Assembly (NCBI RefSeq): GCF_002979975.1
Contig: NZ_PCQD01000014.1
Span: 1-63,187, forward strand
DNA: 63,187 nt
From: Pseudomonas sp. MYb185
GTDB lineage: Bacteria; Pseudomonadota; Gammaproteobacteria; Pseudomonadales; Pseudomonadaceae
Direction of reading: 5' to 3'
Each line of letters opens with the position of its first letter. Within the stretch, counting starts at the first letter, position 1. Below the pieces are notes generated by a model. The model ran no database searches. It saw only the letters and a program-made list of their open reading frames with translations, and was not told the origin of the DNA. This document shows positions 7,278 to 17,195 of this stretch, one piece after another. Made by a program: the position numbers and the translations under genes.

Positions 7278-8237
7278 TCAGGCAGCTGCGCCCAGCTTCG
7301 ACATGGCCCAGCGCGCGAGCTTGCGCACGTCCGGGTCCGGATCATCCATGGCGACCGCGATGAAGGGCCGGCCATCGTCATGGCCGATACTGCCCAGCGC
7401 GCCGATGGCCGCCTTGCGCAGGTTGCTCATGGGATCGCGTGCGCACTCTCCCAGCACCGGAATCGCGCCGACCGCCCCCAGCTTGCCCAGGGCATCGACG
7501 GCTTTCTCGCGAACCTGCCAGAAGCTGTCACGCGTGGACCTGATCAGCTCCGGCATGGCCTGCTGGTAATCCAGCTTGCCGATGCTCACCGCCGCCTCGA
7601 TCCGCACCTGCCAGTGCGGGTCGCCCAGGAGACCGACCAGCGCCGGCCCGACCTGCGCCGCTTCGGCATAGACCAGTGCACCGGTGGCGGCACGGCGCAC
7701 ATCCGGGTCTTCATCCTGTTGCGCGCGTTCCATCAGCGCCGGCAGGTTTTCCGGTTGTTTCAGCCAGCCGATGACGCCCACCGCCTCGCGGCGTACCAGC
7801 GCATCGGGATCGCCCAGACGCGCCAGGGCGGGCCCTTGGGCAGCGGGATTGCGCAGCGGCTTGAGCGCACGCAGGATGCCCGCCACCACGAAGCTATCCT
7901 GGCTACCCGCCAGCGCCTCCAGCAGCGGGTAGGCGGCAGCCGGGTCCTTCAGGTCGGCCAGGGCATGGGCGGCGGCGTTGCGCACCACCTCGTTGCTGTC
8001 ACCCAGGGCAGCGATCAATGCATCGGCGATATCCACCGCATCGAATTCGTCCACCACCTTGGCTGCCTCCTGGCGCACCGAGGGGTCCGGGTCGTTGAGC
8101 GCCTGGATCAGCAGCTCGGCGGCTTCCGGCTCACCGCTGTCCACCAGGTCCAGTACCGCAACGCGGCGGATACCCGGGTCGCTGGAAGCGAGTTTCAGGG
8201 CAATGTCCTGCAGGTCTGGATCGTCATACGTCTTCAT
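7278..8237 (-). CDS. HEAT-repeat protein in the AprAB-like operon
   Basis: A 319-residue soluble protein made almost entirely of HEAT repeats, about nine units of roughly 30 residues such as NDPDPSVRQEAAKVVDEF, GDPDALVRREAVGVIGWL and DDPDPDVRKLARWAMSKL. It has no signal peptide or membrane segment. The preferred start is ATG 8237 with AAGGA upstream, 11 bp after the AprB-like gene; the longer frame to 8429 overlaps that gene. HEAT proteins are scaffolds, and some act in phycobilin attachment, for which nothing here argues. Its place inside an iron-sulfur oxidoreductase operon suggests an assembly or docking factor. Confidence 0.88.
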   Translation of the reverse strand: MKTYDDPDLQDIALKLASSDPGIRRVAVLDLVDSGEPEAAELLIQALNDPDPSVRQEAAKVVDEFDAVDIADALIAALGDSNEVVRNAAAHALADLKDPAAAYPLLEALAGSQDSFVVAGILRALKPLRNPAAQGPALARLGDPDALVRREAVGVIGWLKQPENLPALMERAQQDEDPDVRRAATGALVYAEAAQVGPALVGLLGDPHWQVRIEAAVSIGKLDYQQAMPELIRSTRDSFWQVREKAVDALGKLGAVGAIPVLGECARDPMSNLRKAAIGALGSIGHDDGRPFIAVAMDDPDPDVRKLARWAMSKLGAAA

Positions 8238-8248
8238 GGTGTCGTCCT

Positions 8249-8482
8249 TCAGCGCAGGAGGTAAGGGATGTTGACCTTCACCGCATCGGTGGGGCAGTCG
8301 GTCTCGCAGGGCATGCAGTACCAGCATTCGTCGTACTTCATGTGTGCCTTGCCGGTGTCTTCGTTGATCCACAGAACGTCGAGCGGGCAGACATCGATGC
8401 ATACGCGACACCCCTTGTCGGCGATGCATTTCTCTTCGTCCACAACGACCGGGACGCTGGCGTAATGGTTGGCTATGGGCAT
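8249..8482 (-). CDS. AprB-like two-[4Fe-4S] ferredoxin subunit
   Basis: A 77-residue protein with two 4Fe-4S motifs: C-IADKG-CRVCIDVCP (residues 19-33) and the segment DECWYCMPCETDCP (51-64). The ECWxCxxCxxxCP form with tryptophan after the first cysteine is characteristic of AprB, the ferredoxin subunit of adenylylsulfate reductase, but the C-terminal tail of AprB is missing. It directly follows the AprA-like flavoprotein gene by 74 bp and has GAGGA before ATG 8482, so it is the likely electron-transfer partner of that flavoprotein. Confidence 0.85.
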   Translation of the reverse strand: MPIANHYASVPVVVDEEKCIADKGCRVCIDVCPLDVLWINEDTGKAHMKYDECWYCMPCETDCPTDAVKVNIPYLLR

Positions 8483-8556
8483 GGTTGTATCCTCATCAAG
8501 GCTGTAGTCGGGTCTGGAGCGCCGCGGCCATGCAGGCCGCAGCGCGTACTGTCGGT

Positions 8557-10296
8557 TCAGGCGTTGGCCGCTTTCTTGACACGCATCTTGCTGTAGGCGT
8601 CCTTCTCCTCCCCCAGCGGTACGATGTACTCGGCGACCGGCCGCTTGCCGCTGGCCATGTTGCCGTTGGCGTCCTTGAACAGGCGGGTGTGGTAGAACCA
8701 CTCGGCGTTGTCCTGCTCGGGATAATCGACGCGGTAGTGGTACAGCCCCCAGCGCGATTCAGTGCGGTACAACGAGGCGCGGGCGGCCATCTCGGCGCAG
8801 TCGATGATCGACTGCAGCTCCAGCGCACGCAGCAACTGGTGTGGGTCGGCGGCCGAGAGCAGCGGCAGGTCCTCGCGCACGGCAAGAATGCGCTCCAGGC
8901 CGATCTCCATCTTCCTGGTGACCTTGGGCGGTTGCAGGTAATCGTTCACCAGCCGGCGCACCTTGTATTCCATCTGCTCGGGCGGGATACCGTCCCTGAC
9001 CTGCAGCGGGGCCTGGATGCGCGCCAGCTCCTCGGCAATAAAGCCCTCGTCGAGCACGGGCGTGGCGCGATCCTTGACGAACTGCGCCGCGCTTTCGCCG
9101 CAGATCTGGCCGAAGACGAAGGCCCCGAGCATGTAGTTGTGCGCGACCGAGGCCATATCCCCGGCGCCATACAGGCCTGGCACCGTGGTGGCGCCGGTTT
9201 CGTCGGTCCACACGCCCGAGGCGGAGTGGCCGGAGCAGAAGCCGATCTCGGAGATATGCATCTCGACCATGCGCTGGCGGTAGTCGACCTTGCGCCCGTC
9301 ATGGAAGCGGCCGCGGGTCGGTCGCTCATTGGTGTGCAGCACGGTCTCGATCTCCTGGATGGTTTCCTCGGCCAGGTGATCAAGCTTGAGAAAGACCGGT
9401 CCGGTGCCGGATTCCAGTTCCTTGAAGAACTCCAGCATCATCTGGCCGGACCAGTAATCGCATTCGATGAAGCGCTCGCCATAGGCATTGGCGGTGAAAC
9501 CACCCAGGGGACCGGTAACGTAGGCGCAGGCCGGGCCGTTATAGTCCTTGAGCAGCGGATTGACCTGGAAGCACTCCAGGTTCACCAGATCGGCACCGGC
9601 ATGGTAGGCCATGGCATGGCCATCTCCGCAGTTGGCGGGGTTTTCATAGGTGCCGAACAGGTAGCCGGAGTTGGGCAAGCCGATGCGACCGGCGGCACCA
9701 GTGGCCATGATCACCGCCTTGGCACGGATGATGATCGGCTCGGCGGTACGGGTGTTCACCCCGATCATGCCGGCGATGTTGCCGTCCGGGTCCTTGAGCA
9801 GGCGGGTGGCCTGGAAGCGGTTCTCGATCTCCACCCGCACGCGGCGCAGGCGACGGTAGAGAATCTTCTTCACGTTGTGCCCTTCGGGCATCGGCAGGAC
9901 ATAGGTGCCCAGGTGATGCACCTTCTTCATGTCATAGTCGCCGGTTTCATCCTTCTGGAAATGCACGCCCCAGGAATCGAGCTTCTCGATCATCGGGAAG
10001 GAACGCGTGGCGTAGGCCATCAGTGCCGGCTGGTGGACGATGCCATCATTGGCGATGGTGATCTCCTTGACGTACTGCTCGGGGGTAGCGTGGCCGGGCA
10101 CCACCGCATTGTTGAGCCCGTCCATGCCCATGGAGATGGCACCGGAACGTTTGACGTTGGCCTTTTCCAGCAGCATCACCTTCAGCGAAGGGTCCTGCTC
10201 CTTCACCGTTACCGCGGCCATCGGGCCAGCGGTGCCGCCGCCGATCACCAGCACGTCGGTATCGATTACGGGTATGTCATTGATGGTTGTAGTCAT
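8557..10296 (-). CDS. AprA-like flavoprotein (fumarate reductase/succinate dehydrogenase superfamily)
   Basis: A 579-residue soluble flavoprotein with an N-terminal FAD motif VLVIGGGTAGPMAA (15-28). LLEKANVKRSGAI (about residue 42) matches the AprA-type EKA..RSGA pattern better than FrdA or SdhA, and a mid-protein GLYGAGDMASVAHNYMLGA closes the FAD fold. No signal peptide or covalent-FAD His motif is evident. The substrate is unknown. Sulfite/APS chemistry is suggested by family only, because sat and apr accessory genes are absent. It may also be related to the flavoproteins of arylsulfonate (asf) loci, which I recall only from literature. It lies 10 bp downstream of the GntR gene and is followed by an AprB-like ferredoxin. 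Confidence 0.85.
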   Translation of the reverse strand: MTTTINDIPVIDTDVLVIGGGTAGPMAAVTVKEQDPSLKVMLLEKANVKRSGAISMGMDGLNNAVVPGHATPEQYVKEITIANDGIVHQPALMAYATRSFPMIEKLDSWGVHFQKDETGDYDMKKVHHLGTYVLPMPEGHNVKKILYRRLRRVRVEIENRFQATRLLKDPDGNIAGMIGVNTRTAEPIIIRAKAVIMATGAAGRIGLPNSGYLFGTYENPANCGDGHAMAYHAGADLVNLECFQVNPLLKDYNGPACAYVTGPLGGFTANAYGERFIECDYWSGQMMLEFFKELESGTGPVFLKLDHLAEETIQEIETVLHTNERPTRGRFHDGRKVDYRQRMVEMHISEIGFCSGHSASGVWTDETGATTVPGLYGAGDMASVAHNYMLGAFVFGQICGESAAQFVKDRATPVLDEGFIAEELARIQAPLQVRDGIPPEQMEYKVRRLVNDYLQPPKVTRKMEIGLERILAVREDLPLLSAADPHQLLRALELQSIIDCAEMAARASLYRTESRWGLYHYRVDYPEQDNAEWFYHTRLFKDANGNMASGKRPVAEYIVPLGEEKDAYSKMRVKKAANA

Positions 10297-10306
10297 GGCT
10301 GATCTC

Positions 10307-11050
10307 CTATTTCCGCTCTACACGGAACTGGTATTTGAATGAATCACCGCGGTAACAGAGGTATTCGAAGTCGATGGGGCGACCGTTGCGGTCATGGGTG
10401 AGGCGCTCCACCCGCAGGATCGCCTCACCGGCTTTGAGGCCGAGCAGGTCCTGGGTTTCGTCATCGGCGAGCACCGCCTCAAGGCCGATCTCCGCGCTGC
10501 CGAGGGGGATGCCGAAGAAGTTTTCAAGCATGGGGAAAATGTCGCCGGACAGGTCCCGGGAAAACAGCCGCTGGCCGATATCCAGCGGGAAGTAACTGCT
10601 CTCCAGACACACCGGCTCGCGGTTGAGGTAGCGCACGCGCTTGACCTCCACCACGTCCTCGTGGAGTGGCAGACCGAGCGCTGCGATCACCGGCTTGGAC
10701 GGCTTGCCCTGGCGGATACCCAGCAACCTGCCGGTAGCTTCATAGCCCTGGGCGGCCATCGCTTCACCAAAGCCCTGCAGCCGTTGCACGTTCTGCACAG
10801 CCTTGGGTTTGCTGACATAGGTACCCTTGCCCTGGGCGCTGAACACCAGGCCTTCGTTATGCAGGTCACGCAGCGCCTGGCGGATGGTGATGCGGCTGAC
10901 GCCGAAGGCATGCATCATTTCGTTTTCCGACGGCAGGCGCTCATGGATGGCATAACTGCCCTCCAGAATCCTGCGCCGCAGGTTGTCGCGGATCTGCACA
11001 TACAACGGCAGCGGCGACTGGCCCGGCGCGAATTGCTCAGTTCCTTTCAT
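10307..11050 (-). CDS. GntR family transcriptional regulator (HutC/FarR type)
   Basis: Residues about 10-75 form a winged HTH with RLPSENEMMHAFGVSRITIRQALRDL and GKGTYV. A C-terminal UTRA ligand-binding domain (about 90-245) follows. I start it at ATG 11050 with GGAG upstream; an earlier in-frame ATG at 11071 lies inside a palindrome. It stands between the ABC importer genes and the flavoprotein gene, all on one strand, so it is the obvious local regulator. A perfect 14-bp palindrome lies 19 bp upstream of its start. The effector is unknown, plausibly the imported compound. Confidence 0.93.
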   Translation of the reverse strand: MKGTEQFAPGQSPLPLYVQIRDNLRRRILEGSYAIHERLPSENEMMHAFGVSRITIRQALRDLHNEGLVFSAQGKGTYVSKPKAVQNVQRLQGFGEAMAAQGYEATGRLLGIRQGKPSKPVIAALGLPLHEDVVEVKRVRYLNREPVCLESSYFPLDIGQRLFSRDLSGDIFPMLENFFGIPLGSAEIGLEAVLADDETQDLLGLKAGEAILRVERLTHDRNGRPIDFEYLCYRGDSFKYQFRVERK

Positions 11051-11068
11051 GGCGGTCACTCCGGTTGT

Positions 11069-11082
11069 CATGACATGTCATG
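11069..11082. promoter_or_regulatory. Perfect 14-bp palindrome, candidate GntR operator
   Basis: CATGACATGTCATG is its own reverse complement and lies between the ATPase gene (ends 11120) and the GntR start at 11050. Its position just ahead of a GntR gene makes it a candidate autoregulatory operator. No second copy was found elsewhere near this operon. Confidence 0.5.
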
Positions 11083-11119
11083 TCGAGCACAGGCGGGAGA
11101 AACATCGGATTACCCATGG

Positions 11120-11998
11120 TCAGCCCGCCTGGTTCTGTTGTGTGAAGGCCGCCAGGGTCTGCTCGCGGATCAGTTCCAGACACTGGCGCTTGAGCACCAT
11201 GAATTCAGGAGTGGTGAGCAGGGCCTGGTCCCGCGGGCGCGGTAGATCCACCTTGATGTCGGCGATGATTCGCCCGGGGCTGGCGCTCATCACCACGATG
11301 CGGTCGGAGAGGAATACCGCCTCGTCGATATCGTGGGTAACGAACACCACGGTGTTGCGGAACTCACGCCAGATCTCCAGCAGATTCTCCTGCATCATGA
11401 TCCGGGTCTGCGCATCCAGCGCGCCGAAGGGCTCGTCCATCAGCAGGACACTTGGGTAGTTGGCCAGCGCCCGGGCAATCCCCACACGCTGCTGCATGCC
11501 CCCGGACAGCGTGGTGGGATAGGCATCGGCGAACGCCGCCAGACCGACCAGCGACAGGAAGGTGCGCGCCACGCTGCTGGCCTCGGGGCGACTGGCGCCC
11601 GCCATCAGCGGACCGAAAGCGACGTTGTCGTGCACGCTTTTCCAGGGGAACAGCGAGTGCTGCTGGAATACCATGCCGCGATCCGGTCCCGGTTCGGTCA
11701 CCGCCTTGCCATCCACGCTGAGCTGCCCCCGGGTGGGAGTGACGAAACCGGCGATGGCATTGAGCAGGGTCGACTTGCCACACCCGGATGGCCCGAGCAG
11801 ACAGACGAACTCGCCAGAGTGGATCTCCAGGTTGGCCTGCCCGACCGCCACGGTCCTGGCCCCCTTGTGGCCAAACTCGATATCGACCCCGCTGACCAGA
11901 ATCCTGCCGCGCCCCTCTACGTCTCTGATGGACTTGGACTTGAGCCGACTGTGATCGAGTACGGCGAGACGGCTGTCGTTAACCAGGGTGCTGTTCAT
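11120..11998 (-). CDS. ABC transporter ATPase (TauB/SsuB/NrtD type)
   Basis: A 292-residue ATPase with Walker A GPSGCGKST (69-77), signature LSGGMQQR, Walker B VLLMDEP and the switch histidine in VTHDIDEAVFLSDR. The Q-loop region MVFQQHSLFPW is typical of nitrate/sulfonate/taurine importers. The first 30 residues are an unusual polar extension. It overlaps the permease gene by four bases (ATGA). It energises import by the binding protein and permease encoded immediately upstream on this strand. Family membership indicates uptake of sulfonate, nitrate or a similar small anion, not a particular substrate. Confidence 0.94.
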   Translation of the reverse strand: MNSTLVNDSRLAVLDHSRLKSKSIRDVEGRGRILVSGVDIEFGHKGARTVAVGQANLEIHSGEFVCLLGPSGCGKSTLLNAIAGFVTPTRGQLSVDGKAVTEPGPDRGMVFQQHSLFPWKSVHDNVAFGPLMAGASRPEASSVARTFLSLVGLAAFADAYPTTLSGGMQQRVGIARALANYPSVLLMDEPFGALDAQTRIMMQENLLEIWREFRNTVVFVTHDIDEAVFLSDRIVVMSASPGRIIADIKVDLPRPRDQALLTTPEFMVLKRQCLELIREQTLAAFTQQNQAG

Positions 11999-12933
11999 AC
12001 ACGACCTCCTGTGGGCTGCCAGCGCAGCAGCGGACTGCAGACCTTGCGTACCAGCAAGGTGCTCAGCGTGCCGAGCAGGCCGATGGTGAGCATGCCAATG
12101 ATGATTTGCGGATACTGGATCAGCGTGTAGGAGGTCCAGGTGAAGTAGCCGATACCGTACTGGCCGCTGATGATTTCCCCGGCGAGCAGGGAGAACCAGG
12201 CCACGCCCATGCCCACCGCCAGACCGGTGACGATGCTCGGCATGGCACCGGGGATGATCACGTGCCAGAGGATCGAGCGATTGTTGGCACCCAGACAGCG
12301 GGCCGCGCGCACCAGTACGCCGCTGGTCTGTTCAACGCCGTGCACGGTGTTGAGCACCACCGGGAACAGCGCCCCGAGGAAGGTGATGAACACGATGCTC
12401 GATTGCTCACTGGGCAGCATCAGGATGGCCAGCGGAATCCAGGCCACCGCCGGTATCGGGCGCAACAGCTCGATGTACGGCAGGATGATGTCTTCGGCCC
12501 ACTTCGAGCGGCCCATCAGTACGCCCAGTGTTACCCCGAGCACCACTGCCAGACCGTAGGCGATGGCAATGCGCTGCAGGCTATGGGCGATATGCAGGTA
12601 GAACTCGCTGCCTGACAGCTCGGCCATGAGCGCCTGGCCCACCAGCGCAGGCTCCGGTACATGTTCGAAGTTGACGAACAGATTGAAATCGTAGGTTGAG
12701 GCAAGGTGCCATAGCACCACCGCCATGATCAGCGCAGCGACACGCACCAGATAGCGCCGGCTCTTTTCCACCAGGGCGTGCCGTGCAGCTATCCGTGCAT
12801 GGGCGCCCTGCTCGGCATGCTGCGCCACCGGCGGCAGCGGGGCGCTGGCGGTCAGCGTGTCACCAGACTGGCGGGGTTCGGTTACTGCAGTGGATACTGG
12901 CTCGGCAACCACTGCGCTCGCTTTCATATTCAT
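11995..12933 (-). CDS. ABC transporter permease (TauC/SsuC type)
   Basis: A 312-residue inner-membrane permease with a 60-residue cytoplasmic N-terminal extension, then about six transmembrane helices and the BPD_transp_1 EAA-like loop ARCLGANNRSILWHVIIPGAMPSIVTGL near residue 225. It is the membrane channel for the ATPase encoded four bases into its 3' end and the binding protein encoded 18 bp upstream. A single permease gene implies a homodimer, as usual in the family. Confidence 0.94.
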   Translation of the reverse strand: MNMKASAVVAEPVSTAVTEPRQSGDTLTASAPLPPVAQHAEQGAHARIAARHALVEKSRRYLVRVAALIMAVVLWHLASTYDFNLFVNFEHVPEPALVGQALMAELSGSEFYLHIAHSLQRIAIAYGLAVVLGVTLGVLMGRSKWAEDIILPYIELLRPIPAVAWIPLAILMLPSEQSSIVFITFLGALFPVVLNTVHGVEQTSGVLVRAARCLGANNRSILWHVIIPGAMPSIVTGLAVGMGVAWFSLLAGEIISGQYGIGYFTWTSYTLIQYPQIIIGMLTIGLLGTLSTLLVRKVCSPLLRWQPTGGRV

Positions 12934-12951
12934 ATCGGCACTCCTTCAGCG

Positions 12952-14319
12952 TCAGGGCAGCATTGCCACGGCATCGCCCTTGAGCAACGCGGTACCGCCG
13001 TGCTCGACGAGGTATTGATCGGAGTCGGACTTCTTCATGAAGGCGACCACCTCGCCCGCATCGCCACGTACCAGATAGGCTGCCTTGCCGAACAGCTTGA
13101 GCCCGGTGAGGTTGTCGTACACATAGGTGGCGTTGATCCTGTGGCCGGCGGCGTTGGCCTCCTCAACGGCAGCAAGCATGTCGGCGATGGAGGGGAAGCC
13201 CTGGACGCCCTGGCCTTCGAGCCACATCTCGGCGGCGGGCAAGTCCTGGTTACCCGGCTCGGTACTGACTACGGTCTGCACCATCGCGTCGTAGTCGAGG
13301 CCGGCGCGGGCATAGACGCGTTTCAGGTAGCTGTCATCGATCCAGGCGTCGAAGTCCAGATCCGGAATATCCATTTCCTTCTGCAACAAGGCGTGGTCGT
13401 ACTTCAGGGCCTCGACCCACTGCGGTTTGATACTGGCTTCCATGGTGGAAATACCGCTCTGGCTGAAATACAGGTACAGCACTTCCTTCTCCACACCGGT
13501 CCATTCGGATACCTGGGTGGCAGCCAGCACCGGATCGGACTGAATCCATTGCTGAGCCTCCAGGGTGGCAGCCAGCACAGCCTCGACGATCTGCGGATGC
13601 TCCCGGGCAAAAGCCTCGCGCACCACAATGCCGTGGAAGGTGGGTATACCCGCCTCGCTGCCATCGAAGATCTTGCGTGCCGTGCCGCGAAATTCCATGA
13701 TCTCCGACCACGGACAGAAGTCGGCATGGGCATCGATGCGTCTGGCGGCGATATTGGCGGCACCCACCGGTGGTGCCTGATTGACGATCTGCACCTTGCC
13801 GAACAGCCCGGCGTCACGCAGTGATTTGAGCGTCATCCCCCAGGCGGCGCTACCCACCGGAACGGACAGACTCTTGCCAGCAAGATCGGCCAGCGACTGT
13901 ACAGGGGAGTCATAGGGCACCACGATGCCGTTACCGGTGCCCTTGAGGTTGTAGCCGGTGACACCGATGAATCGGGTCTGCTGGGATTTGGTTTCCTGAA
14001 ACTTGGCGCCGTTGACAATCAGTGGGTAGTCACCCATGACACCAAAGTCGAGCTTGCCGGCAAGCATCTGGTTGGTGATGGGCGGGCCGGAGTCGTAGTC
14101 ACGGAATACGATCCTGTACCTGGCATCTTCATACTGCCCGGCGGTGGGCAGATATTTTTCAATGAGTTTCAGCTTGTCCAGAATCACGCCACCGGAAACG
14201 GTATTGGTCACCATGCTCTGATGACCGATGCCGATTTCAATGGTCTTCGCCATTGTCATTCCGCTGAACAGAAACGTACTGCTTAGTGCAAGAGCAATCA
14301 GGCCTTTTCGGTTCGTCAT
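12952..14319 (-). CDS. Periplasmic ABC substrate-binding protein with NosL-like C-terminal extension
   Basis: Signal peptide at residues 1-24 (MTNRKGLIALALSSTFLFSG then MTMA). The body resembles TauA/SsuA/NrtA proteins: KLDFGVMGDYPLIVNGA, then GTGNGIVVPYDSPVQSLADL and GKSLSVPVGSAAWGM. At 455 residues it is longer than TauA/SsuA (about 320). The last 60 residues (TYVYDNLTGLKLFGKAAYLV, then VVAFMKKSDSDQYLVEHGG) recall NosL-type copper-binding domains, which would be an uncommon fusion. ATG 14319 has AAGGTG upstream; a GTG at 14328 is possible. First gene of the transporter set. Confidence 0.88.
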   Translation of the reverse strand: MTNRKGLIALALSSTFLFSGMTMAKTIEIGIGHQSMVTNTVSGGVILDKLKLIEKYLPTAGQYEDARYRIVFRDYDSGPPITNQMLAGKLDFGVMGDYPLIVNGAKFQETKSQQTRFIGVTGYNLKGTGNGIVVPYDSPVQSLADLAGKSLSVPVGSAAWGMTLKSLRDAGLFGKVQIVNQAPPVGAANIAARRIDAHADFCPWSEIMEFRGTARKIFDGSEAGIPTFHGIVVREAFAREHPQIVEAVLAATLEAQQWIQSDPVLAATQVSEWTGVEKEVLYLYFSQSGISTMEASIKPQWVEALKYDHALLQKEMDIPDLDFDAWIDDSYLKRVYARAGLDYDAMVQTVVSTEPGNQDLPAAEMWLEGQGVQGFPSIADMLAAVEEANAAGHRINATYVYDNLTGLKLFGKAAYLVRGDAGEVVAFMKKSDSDQYLVEHGGTALLKGDAVAMLP

Positions 14320-15764
<1,445 letters not shown>

Positions 15765-15769
15765 GCCAT

Positions 15770-15794
15770 TGGCCGGCCCCGGTGGGGCCGGCCA
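15770..15794. other. Strong hairpin between lipA and the foldase gene
   Basis: TGGCCGGCCCC (15770-15780) and GGGGCCGGCCA (15784-15794) form an 11-bp perfect stem with a 3-nt loop directly after the lipA stop. No T-run follows. It may lower read-through into the foldase gene or protect the lipA message, giving more lipase than chaperone. Confidence 0.6.
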
Positions 15795-15830
15795 GCATGA
15801 TGTATCCCCGCAGCCATTCGGACCCGATCC

Positions 15831-16835
15831 ATGAAAGCCGTTATCTACGCCCCCCTGTTGATCAGCGCTGCACTGCTTGGCTGGCACTTTCTCGGCCCCG
15901 CTGACGGCCCGGCAACGCAGGCCCCCCTGGCAGAACGCAGCGGTCCCCAGCAGGAAGCCGGCAAGACCATCCTGCCAATGTCCACCAGCGCCGCGCGCCA
16001 ACCGGCCACCGTATCCGGCCCGGCGCCCACGTCACTGCGCGATACCGCGGTCGACGGCATGCTGGAGGTCGACCACCGGGGCAATCTGCTGATCACCGAC
16101 CAGATCCGCCATCTGTTCGACTACTTCTTCACCACGGTGGGCGAGGAAAGTTTCGACAGTGCCGCCGCGCGTATCCGCCATTACCTCGCCAGCCAGTTAC
16201 GGCAACCGGCACAGGACCAGGCCCTGGACTTGCTGGAGCGTTATATCGAATACAAGACCGAACTGGTGGCCCTGGAGGAACATTTTCCGGTGCTCGCCGA
16301 CCTTGACGAGCTGAGAGCGCGGGAAGATGCCGTGCAACGCTTGCGCGCCGGGCTGTTCAACACCGAGACCCACGCCGCGTTCTTCGCCGCCGAGGAGGTC
16401 TACAACAGCTTTACCCTGGAGCGTCTGGCGATTCTGCATGATGATAGCCTGGCCGATGAGGACAAGGCCGGGCGCATCGAGGCGCTGCGCAACGACCTGC
16501 CCGAGGCCATGCAGGACCTGCTGGTGCCGCAGATCCATCAGGAATTGAGCCAGCAGACCCGCAGCCTGCAAGAGCAAGGTGCCAGCCCGGAACAGATCCA
16601 GCAGTTGCGTCTGAACCTGGTGGGCCCGGAGGCTACCGGCCGGCTGGAGACGCTCGACCGGCAACGTCAGCAATGGCAACAGCGGCTGGAGGACTTCAAC
16701 CATGAGCGCGAGGCGATTCTGCAACACCCCGGCCTGGCCGACAGCGACAAGCAGCAGGCCATCGATAGCCTGCTGGAGGAGCAGTTCGAACCCAGTGAGC
16801 GGCTGCGGGTAAGCAGCCTGCTGGACAACCGCTGA
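15831..16835 (+). CDS. lif: Lipase-specific foldase (steric chaperone)
   Basis: A 334-residue protein with an N-terminal membrane anchor (about 5-22), a Pro/Ala-rich linker to about residue 70, and a highly helical C-terminal domain rich in Glu, Gln and Leu. The foldase motif RHLFDYFFTTVGE (93-105) matches the Rx1x2FDY(F/C)L(S/T)A consensus. Anchored in the inner membrane and facing the periplasm, it folds the lipase encoded just upstream before export. It ends four bases from the convergent ydbL gene. Confidence 0.95.
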   Translation: MKAVIYAPLLISAALLGWHFLGPADGPATQAPLAERSGPQQEAGKTILPMSTSAARQPATVSGPAPTSLRDTAVDGMLEVDHRGNLLITDQIRHLFDYFFTTVGEESFDSAAARIRHYLASQLRQPAQDQALDLLERYIEYKTELVALEEHFPVLADLDELRAREDAVQRLRAGLFNTETHAAFFAAEEVYNSFTLERLAILHDDSLADEDKAGRIEALRNDLPEAMQDLLVPQIHQELSQQTRSLQEQGASPEQIQQLRLNLVGPEATGRLETLDRQRQQWQQRLEDFNHEREAILQHPGLADSDKQQAIDSLLEEQFEPSERLRVSSLLDNR

Positions 16836-16838
16836 CCG

Positions 16839-17183
16839 CTACTTCTTCATCCACACTCCATTGAGCATGATGTACTGGCCGGGAGGAGTGCGCTCAAGGG
16901 CCTTCTTGCCGGCCATGGACTCGACGTCGCGCAGCTGGATATTGTTCCCCGTGGCCAGACGCTGGTATTCCTCGCGCCGCGCCTGGTTGATCTGGCGGGC
17001 AATCTCGGCGGCGTTGCCCCCGGGCGTGACCACTCCCAGATAACCGTCCGGCTGCTCACCCACCTGCCCCGCCGCCTTGGCCGCCGGCAAGGCGGACATC
17101 GCCTCGTTCAGACTCAGTGCCAGGGCCGGCGCGCTTAGCAGCAGCGCCAGCAGCAGACCGCCCATACGGATACTCATACGCAT
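16839..17183 (-). CDS. ydbL: YdbL family periplasmic protein (DUF1318)
   Basis: A 114-residue protein with a signal peptide to about residue 22 (MGGLLLALLLSAPALA). The DUF1318 core includes GQVGEQPDGYLGVVTPGG, ARQINQARREEYQRLA and PPGQYIMLNGVWMKK at the end. GGAGGG precedes ATG 17183. In E. coli YdbL acts with YdbH and YnbE, a TamB/YhdP-like system for phospholipid transfer between the two membranes. All three genes are contiguous and co-directional here (ydbH, ynbE, ydbL), so the same complex is expected. Confidence 0.93.
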   Translation of the reverse strand: MRMSIRMGGLLLALLLSAPALALSLNEAMSALPAAKAAGQVGEQPDGYLGVVTPGGNAAEIARQINQARREEYQRLATGNNIQLRDVESMAGKKALERTPPGQYIMLNGVWMKK

Positions 17184-17195
17184 GCAGTTTCCCTC

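Noticed and set aside
7278..8237. Phycobilisome lyase (HEAT repeat family)
   Set aside because: There is no phycobiliprotein or bilin context; HEAT repeats alone do not define this function.
8557..10296. Dissimilatory sulfate reduction
   Set aside because: Only AprA-like and a short AprB-like protein are present; sat, dsr, qmo and the full AprB tail are missing.
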